NCBI RefSeq assembly: GCF_905220415.1
Contig: NC_059546.1
Location: 5,642,001-5,706,000, forward strand
Reading direction: 5' to 3'
From: Colias croceus
Lineage: Eukaryota; Arthropoda; Insecta; Lepidoptera; Pieridae
DNA: 64,000 nucleotides
Notes under the pieces: generated by a model
What the model was told of the DNA's origin: nothing
Database searches by the model: none
Seen by the model: the letters and a program-made list of their open reading frames with translations, nothing else
Part shown: one piece after another, positions 1-11,600 of the stretch
Numbering within the stretch: the first letter of the stretch is position 1
How the letters are laid out: each line of letters begins with the position of its first letter
Made by a program: the position numbers and the translations under genes

Positions 1-80
1 TTTCTAATAGGATCATAGAATAAGATTAACATTTCCTACTATTCTTATAAATACTACTTCTTTATTAAATTAGTATTTAC

Positions 81-1822
81 CTTCATCCAAGTTGACAGTT
101 GCATATATTTCTGATGCTGTATCACCACTGTCATGTCTTCCAACTGGATGTGGGATTTCCGGAAGACTCCTCTGGCTGTTTTGTGTTGATGCCCTGCTTT
201 CAAAATTTAAATCAGTATTTCATATGAAAATTGCATTTATTGAAGGAAATGATTAAAAACTGTGAAAATGATGATCATAAAAAGGTGAAATATAAACCTG
301 ATTATAGTAAATTTTGCTGTTTAAAAGACAATATAAGTAGATTTTACACAATAATAAGTATATTTTTACATTGTTAATATTAGTCTTTCATTTTATTACC
401 ACAGACCAGAACTTAAAATGCCTCTTGGAAAACTTCAAAAATCAGTATTTAAAAAAATGAAACAGTGTTTCTTTGTATAATAGGTATATAATATTATTGA
501 ATATATAGAATATCAACAATCAACATTTACTAGGAATATTACGATAAATTCAGAAGAGTTTGATGAAATTTATTATTTGTTTCACTATTATATTAAAAGT
601 AAACTTTAAAGTGTAACAAATTAAAAATGCTTCAGGAAAAAGCTTTTTCCAGCAAACATTTAATACAAATACATGCAATGAAGCACTAAAGTGAAGAGAA
701 AATAATGATTAATCGCCAGGCTAATTTCAGATAGTTCCAATTCAATTCATGAGTTACCATATTAATTTAAAATACCCATAGCTTAATAATTATTATAAAG
801 AACTTAAAGCCAATCACTACAATAATATTATGTAACTGTTCCTTGTAAAATGTGTCATTCCTTTGAATGAATCCTTTAACAAATGACTCTTAGATTAAAA
901 GATGAGTCATGTTCATTGTATTTTATCAAAGGCCAAATTATATTGCATGGCACATAGCAGGATAAAATTGCAAATTTATTTTCAACAAAAAGATCCCTTA
1001 CTGGTCTATTTTTGTTTTCTATATATTTGTTTATAGTTCGCACAAAACAATGAAAGAAGATTTAAAACAACTTATAAAATGAATGTTAATATAGAAGCAC
1101 CCAAAGCATGAAGGGACAGAAAACTATTAGTAAGGATCACCTGTATGATGAACATAACAGCATTTTCCAACAAGTCAAAATCATATGAAAATTCAAAACA
1201 ATCGCTACTTGCCATACAGCAAAAAATATAGGATAGTTGTAATATAAAAGCTAAAATCTATGATTATATCCAACAACATCAAGAGGTTAATTTAATATTC
1301 TATGTTAGCCCTTAGGGAGTTAGGTTAAACAATAAGGGCATGCCAGTACTGAGACAAACCGCTTAATAGATGCTGGAGTGGTCGGTGTTGGAGATGGGGC
1401 CTCCTCATCCAAATGGATTTTGACCACTCCGGCTGTGCCAACCAACTCACTTCTGTTAAATATAATATATATTTTTAATGGATATTTAACAACTTGACTT
1501 GTATAAAATAATTACTAGTATTGACTTGAAGTAGGTACCTAGTAATAGTTACGAGATATATCTTATATTTACTACCACAAAAGGTTTCCTCTTCATTTTG
1601 AATTAAGGAATATGAATATTACAAGTTGTAAACACTTATTATGAATGCACTTAATCAATATGTTGATGTTCAAATATTTTAAAAGTGTTTAAAAGCCATA
1701 TTTAATTGTAAAATTACTTACTTCTGATTAGAATTTTTGCAACCGCAAACACAGGCCGATAAAACGGTGACAAGAGTGGCAAGCACTCCGAGGCTTAAAA
1801 GAATCTCTATCAAAGTATACAT
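81..1822 (-). CDS. Membrane adaptor-like protein, N-terminal part (partial gene)
   Basis: Three coding exons on the minus strand: 1722-1822 (ATG at 1822), 1360-1452 and 81-193. They join in phase and give about 102 residues before a GT donor at the left edge, so the gene continues outside the window. Residues 1-6 are followed by a single hydrophobic segment (about 6-24), then a C-V-C-G-C cluster likely to be palmitoylated, then a Pro/Ser/Thr-rich tail with RSLPEIP and a Tyr motif, Y95-A-T-V. This short-ectodomain, palmitoylated, Tyr-motif layout resembles signalling adaptors of the PAG/LAX type; I infer only architecture, not orthology. The last exon offers two acceptors 3 bp apart; the GCAG one is compatible with the upstream CG donor. 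I do not recognise the gene by name. Confidence 0.6.
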
Positions 1823-3052
1823 AACAGTTTTTTTCTTAAACAAACACCATATTAATGTGAAATTGAATATATAATATTAAGTCACTCCTTTAAAAAGAAA
1901 TGATTTAAGCACACAACTTTCTTCCATTTGTAAAGGTATGTAAATGTAGGGCACTAATAACACGACAAACGTTGGTGATAGGTACCTAGAGTAAGCCCGT
2001 GGTAAGCCCCACCTTTAGAAAACCTGCATTTAGTACGTAAAACACAATAAAATTGTAGTACAATTACGACCTTTATGTTTAAATTATAATAATCATGTAA
2101 GAATATCTCTGAACAGCTACGTGCAAATTAACATCAAATGTAAACTAAATAAATAAAATTTTTAGAGCCCGATTTGACATTTAGAATACACAGATAAGGT
2201 AGGTACTATGTAAAAACCACAGAATAAGTATTATTTGGTAAAAACTTTCTGTCATTTCTGAACGAAATCGTTTTGTAAGTTGTTTTTCTGCATAGACCTT
2301 GGCATAGACCAATCTATACTAATATTATAAAGCTGAAGAGTTTGTTTGTTTGTTTGTTTGTTTGAACGCGCTAATCTCGGGAACTACTGGTCCGATTTGA
2401 AAAATTCTTTCGGTGTTAGATAGCCTATTTATCGAGGAAGGTTATAGGCTATATTTCATCACGCTACGGGCAACAGGAGTGGGGCCACGGGGGTAAAACC
2501 GCGCGGAGCAGCTAGTAAAAGATAAATTAAAATGAGAGAGACTTAGATTATATTAAATCTACATCACACAAAAGCTCATAAAAGTTACTTTTGATAATGA
2601 TAACCAAATCCATATTTTCGACGGATTGATGTAACTGCTATGTTAAAATAAAACGATTTAACGATATTTAATGGAAGCTAAACCCTTTATTAAATATACC
2701 GTTTATCAGATTTATCAGTTAAATAGAATATGTAGTGAAGCTGAGCCCTAGATCAATGAAATGTAACAAAAAAAATTATGTACAAACTGTACAAAAGACA
2801 CTTGTTGCAAGTTGACATTTGACAATTGAGATCTGACAGTTCACAGTTGATACTCACTTTTTAAATTGATAAGTTTAACTGAATTTTAATTAAAAACATC
2901 TGGTTCATTGTACATTTTCGACTAGATGTCTTATAATTGGTGAACAGCAACCGCCGTTTCGTGAAATTTCCCACAATTTTGGCACGGTTCCATAAACTTG
3001 TTGTATTTAATGAAACTCCAGCTACATACTATAACCTAAATCAGACGCCGGT
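1823..3052. other. Intergenic region between adaptor-like gene and NDC1
   Basis: The two flanking genes are transcribed away from each other, so this 1.2 kb should hold both promoters. I see no open coding exon. The only clear structure is the interspersed repeat at 2316-2517. No convincing TATA box could be assigned to either gene. Confidence 0.5.
2316..2517. repeat. Interspersed repeat remnant with (GTTT)n tract
   Basis: It starts 'actaatattataaagctg', carries a GTTT microsatellite at 2340-2363, then a conserved-looking block ending in 'gcggagcagctagta'. Its opening resembles that of the repeat at 23528-23724 ('actaatattataaatgcg'), suggesting one or two related lepidopteran SINE/LINE-tail families. 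No coding capacity is visible. Confidence 0.55.
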
Positions 3053-4747
3053 ATGGAGGATAAAAGTGAAATATTTTCGCAAAGACTAATTCGGGCGGTT
3101 TTGTGGGATATTGGCTTGCAATCATTTCTTGCCATTGTTTTAGTGTTTATAATACAGATTGACTTAATTCATCCACTGTCATGGATAGCATCGACATTTC
3201 AAGATATAATAAGTTGGAGGATGGGACTTAACGTTATTCTACTCGGTTTGGTGTCATTTTTTCAAGCATTTATCTATGGCAAATATTACACCACCCCTGT
3301 GCCGAAGTATTTTACTAGGTTTTCAATGTTTTTAAATATTTTCACTTTGCAAAATCTTGTATTCACACTGTTATATGCATTGAATGGATACTTTACTATG
3401 AGTTTATATTCATCACTAGCCAAAAGTAACTACAATGTACTGAAGAAGATTTGTGAAAAAAGTGATGGCCAGTGTCTAAATGAGCAAAGTTTGTTCTTGC
3501 AGTTGGGTGGAATGTGGATGGGTTTATACTACTTCCTCAGTGCACACATTTTTAACAAGACTGTTTTGACATTCCCACACATATATCAGGACAAGTTTCA
3601 ACAGGTGAAGTTAGTTATAAGTAATGTTGTTTCAAAGGGATTCCAAAATTCCATCAAGCCAGTTGCTTATTACTGTGTATTTTATTATTTATGGGGAAAT
3701 AAGCCAAGATCTGTTGTCTCTGAAGTGTACAGTGTTTATTTAGAGGATGCTCCATTGGATAATATAATAAATATGCTGAGTTCTGGTATCTGGATTGGCC
3801 TTTGGTTTTATGCCAGCCTCTTCTTTGTGTCTGTTAATACAATGAGAACAGTATTCAATATAGTTTTAACAGAACCTATGAAATTTCCAATTGAATCTGA
3901 GAAAAGCTTGACGCTATGTGGAGCATTATCACAAAGGTCACAGTTTACTGCATTTCTGGGTGCACAAGACTTAAGAATTTTAGCCATGACTGATCCTGCA
4001 CGAAGGTCTCAAATTTTTACCTTATCTCAACCAGGTGGCCACCCTAGGAATTGGAATAATTTATTGGAAAATTGTTTAACCATAATCAAAGCTTTTAATA
4101 AGGAATTGGAAAGCATTAATGGTGAAAACAGTATAACCGGAGTAAACGATCTGAGTATCAAGAAACCAGCAAATGTATCTCCTATATCATCACCGTATGG
4201 ATTTTCTGGAACTTTACGTAACATGGCACAGTCTCCACAAGCAATGGATATTAAAAGTCTGAACAGAGATAAAAATGAGGATACATTTGCAACTGCCGTA
4301 AAAGATGAGTTTAATAAATTCCTTCAGAAGCTATGTCAAAAGCCAGGTATTCATTATTTCTTTGGAGAATTAATTGACACAAAATTGAAGTTCATCTTGT
4401 TGCAAGCACCTCCTGTAATGTGGACATGTGAGGGCTTAGCCCATATTGTTGCTCTTTCTTTGAAAGAAGACATGTATGGAGTTGTGCAGAATGATTTACC
4501 AGTTGTTTTGTCGGCTCTAATCACTCTTAAACAAAGCCTTGACAAGTTGTCAAAGCCTGGGCTAGTTCCAAGAAAACAGATACTCAACGATAATTTAGCT
4601 ATAAGGACAAAGGCAGCTGTGCTATCTTCAGTTAAACGCAGCATTTATAAAATTGTCATCACATTTTCTAAATACATCCATGATATACCTTTAGATCATG
4701 ATGTTCAAGTTGCTATTCAACCATTTTTAGCTTGTAAAGAAGCATAA
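3053..4747 (+). CDS. Ndc1: NDC1, transmembrane nucleoporin
   Basis: Intact single-exon ORF of 564 residues. NDC1 is an integral membrane protein of the nuclear pore complex and is needed to anchor pores and assemble them in the nuclear envelope. About six hydrophobic segments lie in the N-terminal half (near residues 17-36, 57-75, 92-112, 150-166, 200-215 and 243-263), followed by a soluble C-terminal half. The conserved block after the last segment, around FLGAQDLRILAMTDPARR with downstream NWNNLL, is what identifies it. The start is the first ATG of the frame, preceded by 'gccggt'. A possible poly(A) signal is at 4775-4780. It converges with unc80, whose stop is about 510 bp downstream. A single-exon form is unusual for a gene of this size and could reflect intron loss or retroposition, but the ORF shows no damage. 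Confidence 0.88.
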   Translation: MEDKSEIFSQRLIRAVLWDIGLQSFLAIVLVFIIQIDLIHPLSWIASTFQDIISWRMGLNVILLGLVSFFQAFIYGKYYTTPVPKYFTRFSMFLNIFTLQNLVFTLLYALNGYFTMSLYSSLAKSNYNVLKKICEKSDGQCLNEQSLFLQLGGMWMGLYYFLSAHIFNKTVLTFPHIYQDKFQQVKLVISNVVSKGFQNSIKPVAYYCVFYYLWGNKPRSVVSEVYSVYLEDAPLDNIINMLSSGIWIGLWFYASLFFVSVNTMRTVFNIVLTEPMKFPIESEKSLTLCGALSQRSQFTAFLGAQDLRILAMTDPARRSQIFTLSQPGGHPRNWNNLLENCLTIIKAFNKELESINGENSITGVNDLSIKKPANVSPISSPYGFSGTLRNMAQSPQAMDIKSLNRDKNEDTFATAVKDEFNKFLQKLCQKPGIHYFFGELIDTKLKFILLQAPPVMWTCEGLAHIVALSLKEDMYGVVQNDLPVVLSALITLKQSLDKLSKPGLVPRKQILNDNLAIRTKAAVLSSVKRSIYKIVITFSKYIHDIPLDHDVQVAIQPFLACKEA

Positions 4748-5258
4748 TTATTGTGATTTTATTGTAAGATTAATAATAAATTAAATTATTTTTGATACCA
4801 AAATGAATTTTATTACGCAATTATACCTATTATCTTATTTTCAGGTATTTTAAATTTAGAAATAAAACAAGGATTAAGAAATCTACAAAATTGTTTTAAT
4901 ATTCAAATAACAAATACATATTTCATACATAAAATGACTAGTTATTAATAGACTCAGTTTTCCACATTTACTATTCTAACAACTATATGTACTCAACAAT
5001 AATATAATATACTATACAAATAAATTAATATAAAAATATATCAAAATAAAAATTGCTATATTATAACAATGAGGTTTATAATATTTTGAATAACTTAAAC
5101 AATATTATTATGCTATAAAAACAGTTCATTGCTACATTCACTTGAATAATTCTAAGATCAAAGATTTTTATTGTTGACTAGATTATTATTTAGATCAATG
5201 AAAACTTCCTAAATATGTAGAATTGTTGAGTAGAAGATTGATATTTTAAACAGTGAAT

Positions 5259-8200
5259 TTATAGTAGGGTATCTTCATCTCGTAGTTCCCCACTCAATAC
5301 TAATGTGTGCTGACTTGTAGCACCTAGGAGAGCTGTGCGTTCCGCTGACGAAGTCACAGAGTCGCAGCTTAAAGATGCTGAGAAATAAGATTACATTATT
5401 CATAGAAAAATGTTGTTTAAGTTCTTAGACATAGATGTTATTTTTGCCTGTACGATTTACTCTTTATTATTGCAATGGCAAAAATAACATGCACCACTAA
5501 TGAAGAAGATAAAATTGTGCAAGGAAGTCAGAGAGCGTAGTTTGAATAAATAGGACAGAATAATCTACATAGAACTATTAAGATAATACTAAAATTATTA
5601 TCATCAGATTGAAGAATGTCTATATTTATGACCAATTATTAGCATGAGATAAACTATTACCTATATTACGTATACTTTAATAAGCTATCACACTAACGTT
5701 GTTAACTAATTTTGAACCTATTAAATATAATCAATTTTATTAAGTTCATAATCTGAACTAATAACAACTTTGCTGTATCTACACCATTTATATAAGTACA
5801 ATTTTTCACCTCTAAATTAGGTCTGGCTAATGGTAAAATAACCCCCCTACTACCAAGTACTAAGTCCCTATTTTTAAATCTACTAAGTTCCTACTCCCTA
5901 CAACCAAGTTGCAACTAGTAAGTCCCTACTAACAAGTTTCGGTACAAGCGAAGCACAGAAGGGTAGGAGCAGGACACAGAGGGGTGTACGGATATGGCGG
6001 GTACATACGAAGGGCGTTTTACCGTCGGGGCTGGCGCGCGGCGTCGCGGCGCCCGACCGCGCTACGCCGGGGGACTCCGACATTGACGCTTGGAGGCTGT
6101 AGCTCTCTCTGTATGGAACATTGCGTGTAATATTTTTTTTTATTTTTTAAATTTTGGTGTATAAAGTTTAAATATCTCTACTGCTATAAATATGGATTTC
6201 ATGATGACATGGCAACCGACAGGCGACAGCATTTATCTTGAAAAGCTGAGAAAAGATTTGAAATTTTACAATTGTATTTTTCATTTATAACACAACAAAA
6301 AATAAATATTTTAGCTTGTAGGTACTGGTTAACTATCTAAAAGTTACATAACATGAAGCATAAAAACCGTTAAAAAAGGGGTTTGAAACTTTTTGTATGG
6401 ACGCTGGCATAGGCTGGCATATCGACCCGCCGCCATTTTTATTTTTTTTCAAAATCGCGGCGCACGATTAAAGTGGTATGTATGGATAGAGGACACATAG
6501 ACGAACAAAAAATGTCTCATAACATAGTACCCTAAAGCGTCACATTACCGAGATATTTGGAGGTAAATATTCACTTATGAGTACGACAAACACTAAAATT
6601 AGACTTATTACGTGTCTATATGCATAATATTATCTCCAAATAATCACTCCCAGGTAGATTATTATTATTACAGGAAGAAAGTAGGTATTCATTACATTAC
6701 TTACATTTTTATGTAATGTATGTATGTTTTTATGTAATGAATCTACCTACTTTCTTCCAATAAACTGTTATTTACCTCCAAATATCTCGGTAATGTGACG
6801 CTTTAGGGTACTATGTTATTAGACATTTTTTGTTTGTCTATGTATCCTCTATCCATACATACCACTTTAATCGTGCGCCGCGATTTCGAAAAAAAATCAA
6901 AATGGCGGCGGGTTTGATATGCCAGAAAGTTTCAATGCCCTTTCTCTTCAAAATGATATGAACGCAGCAAAACTTCTTAACTTTAACCACACATTAATTA
7001 TCTTATAATATACCTATATCCAGAAGTAGAAGATGTTTGCGAAATCTCGCTATCATATGACGTGTCTGTAGCTGGAGGTAAGAGGCCGCGACGTAGTGGA
7101 GTGCAATCTGCTCCCGGGGACGAACAGGAATCGGATTCTAGCCGGATCGAACACTGCTGTCAGAAGTGGGATGAAATTAATAAATACACTTGACTAATTA
7201 ACCGACTTCAAAAAAAAGGAGGAGGTTATCAATACGGCCGGTATATTTTTTTTTAATCCAAATAATCATCTAGTAAGCTATGCAGATTTTAATAATTGAC
7301 ATGATAAAGCGAGGTACAGTAGTAGTATTTTTGTTACTTATACTTGTACGTAGTATATTATTATTAGTCTGTGCTTATACTTAAGAGGTGATGTCGGTAG
7401 CATTACAATTTGTAATTGTGATCGATTGATATTTGTTGAAATATAAAGGTGTGATTTTGATTAAGTACGACAAAAAAGTTCATACACTGTTCATTTTTAT
7501 AAATAAATGTAAGGCTAATATTGTAACGATAACAAATTCGTCAATACCAGCGACAAAGAGAAAACACATTATTATAAAAACATACTTCTGGCTTGCTATT
7601 TCTGCTTCGTCGAAACTTGAAGGTCTTTTTGGAAGGACCATGAGACCTTTGCAATCTTGGTCTGTCATCGTCCAGTACATCTTCTCCACAAGAATCGCCC
7701 ATTGATAGTGGAGATAATGGAGATTGCGTTGTTTCCCCTGTAAAATAACATGAACACCCTATAAATAGCTTTTTGATATAGAAACTATCATAACTGGTCA
7801 AGTTTAAAACAGACAAAACAATAACAGGGTTAAAAGCACTCACCTGTATTAAGTTTGAACTCGACTGATGATCCAAATCGTAACTTTTGCGCGTTAGTGT
7901 ATTGCACGGGTACGACACTTGGTTTTTGTTCTCCATTTGTTCCAGACCCTGGAATAATTTTAGTTTTTATTGTATTTATTATTTAAAAATGAAATAATAT
8001 GTTCTAAACCTTAGTCTTAGATTAAATGCCAACTTTTTTAGGAATGTTTGGACGTATGTTTGCTACTCTTTTACGCAAAAAAAAAAAAAAACTATTTGAT
8101 TCTGTATAATATGTTCAACGCTAGTAAAACATAATAATTACCCATTTGAGTGCTTCCAACGCTGACGTTATTCCCATTGTCACTCATACGTCCGTTGTTA

Positions 8201-8699
8201 TTTGACTCATATGGTGGCATATGCTGACTTGTAGTTGAGCTACTTGATAAAGACTCTGAAATTATGTATAACAGTTAAAATTACCATAGCGTGTAGATTA
8301 AATTACTTCCGGTGATATTTCTGTTTGCTTCTAGCAATATTGTGAACAAATAAAAGTAGGTATCCCATGTAAACTTATAATAGGTGACCAATCAAATGAT
8401 TGAAGAGTTCGGATTATTTTACTCGAGCACGTAACATTGTGAGCAGTTATAATATTAATCGAATATAAATAGATTATACTATATCGATATACAATTGATC
8501 CCTAATTTTAAAGTAAATTTACCCCTTTGAGCAGAAAGTGGTGCAGTGGGATGATCAGGAGTGCGCGGTAAACCCGCTCTGCCAACCAACATGGAGATTA
8601 GTGACGGTCTGTGTTGTTGTTGCTTCTCTGCTACGTTCCGAGGTATTGCTTCAGAGGCTCGTTTGCCTGCACTTTGGCCTATGCTTTCTGCTATTTGTT
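5259..8699 (-). CDS. unc80: unc80 exons 61-67, C-terminus (about residues 3124-3417)
   Basis: Exons: 8523-8699, 8142-8255, 7844-7948, 7586-7737, 7014-7156, 6023-6096 and 5259-5377. It begins EQIAESIGQSAGKRASE and continues as low-complexity Ser/Asn/Gln-rich sequence with basic patches (SKKTFKFRRSR), ending in QHTLVLSGELRDEDTLL. Exon 66 (74 nt) is strikingly GC-rich against its AT-rich surroundings. The phases of exons 65, 66 and 67 fit only when exon 66 is included; skipping it would give a different, earlier-terminated tail. Confidence 0.84.
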
Positions 8700-11600
8700 C
8701 TGTGAAATATACAGTAAAAGAGTTGTTATGTTAGTTTATATGAAATTCGTATTGTGTGTATTGGGAATTTTCTAAGATAATTTCTTTTGTTTTGTTTTCT
8801 TCGGAGAATTGAAACTCCGATTTAACCCGATAGACATTTGTTACAATTATGATAATATAGTATCTATCGTGCTAGAATTAAAATCTGTAGAATATGTGAA
8901 GGTTTTCGTAAATTCTAAATTTCACAAATTGTAATGAGTGGTATGAAACATAAGTAAAGTAGAAGGAACTACGAGAGAACGTTATAAAGCGCAAAAGACC
9001 AACTCACCGAACTTATAATGGTCATGCGTGTCCCTCATAGTACGTAACTCCCTTGCTAATTCAGCAAGTAAAGCCCCACGTGCTCTGGCCGCGGGCAGTT
9101 TGAGCCCGCGCACGCGCTCGCGGACTACAAACTGCATGTGACGCTCGTGGTCGCCGATTGGTGGTTGGGACAACTGCATAAAGGATTGCAGTATGTTTAG
9201 TTTTATTTCAGTTGATTGGCATGGTAAAAATAACTTTTTAACTTCCTATTTCTTTGGTATTTTCTAATTTTTTTTTTCGCTACGTATGAAAGGGTAAATT
9301 AAAGCCTAAAACCGCTAAATGTTACATTATTCTCACTTTTGTCACTATAATTATTAATTGATCGCAACTCCTACTTCACCAAATATGTTTCAAATTCAGG
9401 AATACATACGAAACTCCTAAAAATTTTATAAGACGACACTATAAATAATCACATAAACAGACACCCTGTACCATTTATGGTACAGTTCGATTCAAACTTA
9501 CTGGCGGTTCGGAAGTTAGCTGCGAGTGCACATTCGCGCAGATACACGTCCCTCAACCACAGCCTCAACGTCCCACTGATATCTAAAATAGTTTTCTGCG
9601 CATCGGATCGTACGATGTTCCGAGCCGCCAAGAACTTTGAATCGTACTGTACACACCTTATGCAGTATGAACGGCTGCAGCAGCACATAGAGCGGCGTGC
9701 GGTAGGTGACGGTGTGCTCGAGGAAGTCCCACAGGTGGTGCGCGGCCTCGTTGCGGCGCCCGAGGTCGCGCATCGTGCGGGCGATGCGACCCCACTCGCA
9801 GCACAGCTCGCTTGTGAAACACGCGCAGAGGACTTTTAGCGCTGGAAATATACACAAACTATATTTCCGCCCGCGGCTTCGCCCGCGTTTGCAAAGGAAA
9901 ACCCGCATAGTTCCCGTTCCCGTGGGATTTCCGGGATAAAAACTATCCTATGCGTTAATCCAAGTTACCCTCTATATGTGTGCTAAATTTCATTTTAATC
10001 GGTTCAGTAGTTTTTACGTGAAATTAAGATTAAGATTAAGATGAAATGAATTTAGAAGGCATTGTACTGGAATTATACACAAATGAAATGAATTTAGAAG
10101 GCATTGTACTGGAATTAAATACATAAATGAATGTTTCAATTAAGAAGAATAATAATTATTATAGACCATAGATCGTTTGTGAAAGGCGCGAAGGGAACTT
10201 TTAGTGCTGGAAATATACACAAATGAAATGAATTTAGAAGGCATTGTTATAAACCGCACAAATAGCCTGTGAAACGGATTTTAACGCTGGATATGAAAGT
10301 ATAGAGTTAATAGACGAGCCACGTCCACACAGACACCGCCACGTGTGAATCCGCTTATACCCTGTACAAGCTAGCTTGATCTTTTTTACAGATGTAATTT
10401 TTTCTAATCGACATAACTTTTCAATGATAAACATATTATTTACTAGATATTTTCTGTTTCCCATCACTAGCTATCAAACTATCAAAACGAACGAGTTAAC
10501 TTGTGCAAGGTATACTGAGTATTTGAATTTAGATGGCGCTGTGACGTTTGTAAAACTGACAAACAAATCAACACAGTTTCACAACTTTAATACATTACCT
10601 AGAAAAGCGATCCTATACAGCTGATTGGACAACCTCGTCGTGTTTCTCGTGTCTCTACTTCCCGTAAACGTAAGCGAGTTGACTCTTGCATCAGCGGCAT
10701 TTAATTTCGCGTTAACAGCGGCTAATTGTCCAGCCGGTGCCGGGGGGCAGAGTGCGTTTAGCACTACGGACACTATGTAGCTGACGTCTGATTGGCGGAG
10801 CGGTGGTACGTCTGAAGGGTTATAAATACTAATAGGTTAAAATAAAGAGATTTGTCATAGTTAAAATCAATTTGTTTTAAGCTAATGTGTAGCTAATGCT
10901 TAATCAATAATTCTATGCTAATGCAATATTGACAGAAGGATGTATATGATTTGTGAAAAATGAAAGCATAATATTTTCATTACTTTTTAAGTATTTATCT
11001 TTTATCAATCTGACTGTTTATTATCTGACTAACAATATTTAGTCAGATAATAAACAGTCAGATTGATAAAAGATAAATACTTAAAAAGTAATGAAAATAT
11101 TATGAGATATATATAGAGTACACCTTTATATATTTTTTTTGGAATCGTATAATCTAATACGATTCCAAAAAAAATATATAAAGGTGTACTAAAAATACCA
11201 TGTACCTTTTCTGCCACTCCCAACACGCAAACACAGTGGCATGAATAAGTTCATCAACATGTTTTCTGTTTTCTCAGCTGACTGGAATATTGCGCTTCCA
11301 CCGCACATTTGCTCTAGTGAATAACTGTCCTGTAATTAAAAACATCACTGTTATAATATTTGCCCCTTATACTATACTGTAGGATCGCTTACACAATTTA
11401 ATATGTATTTCGATTTCAAACTTCTTCTCCTGAGTAACGTATTTTTTTTATTAAATTGTAGTTATATAAATTTTATTTTTAATATTCCAATCAATCAAAA
11501 TATCTTGTTTATAAAACTTACTCCAGTATTTATAACTTGCAAAGCAATCAGTCTAACAACAGTACTGCAGAAGTGGGGAGGTGGGGGTTGCGACATCAAA

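Noticed and set aside
9477..9939. Overlapping open frames on both strands
   Set aside because: They are shadows of GC-rich unc80 exons 57 and 58 and of the LINE tail.
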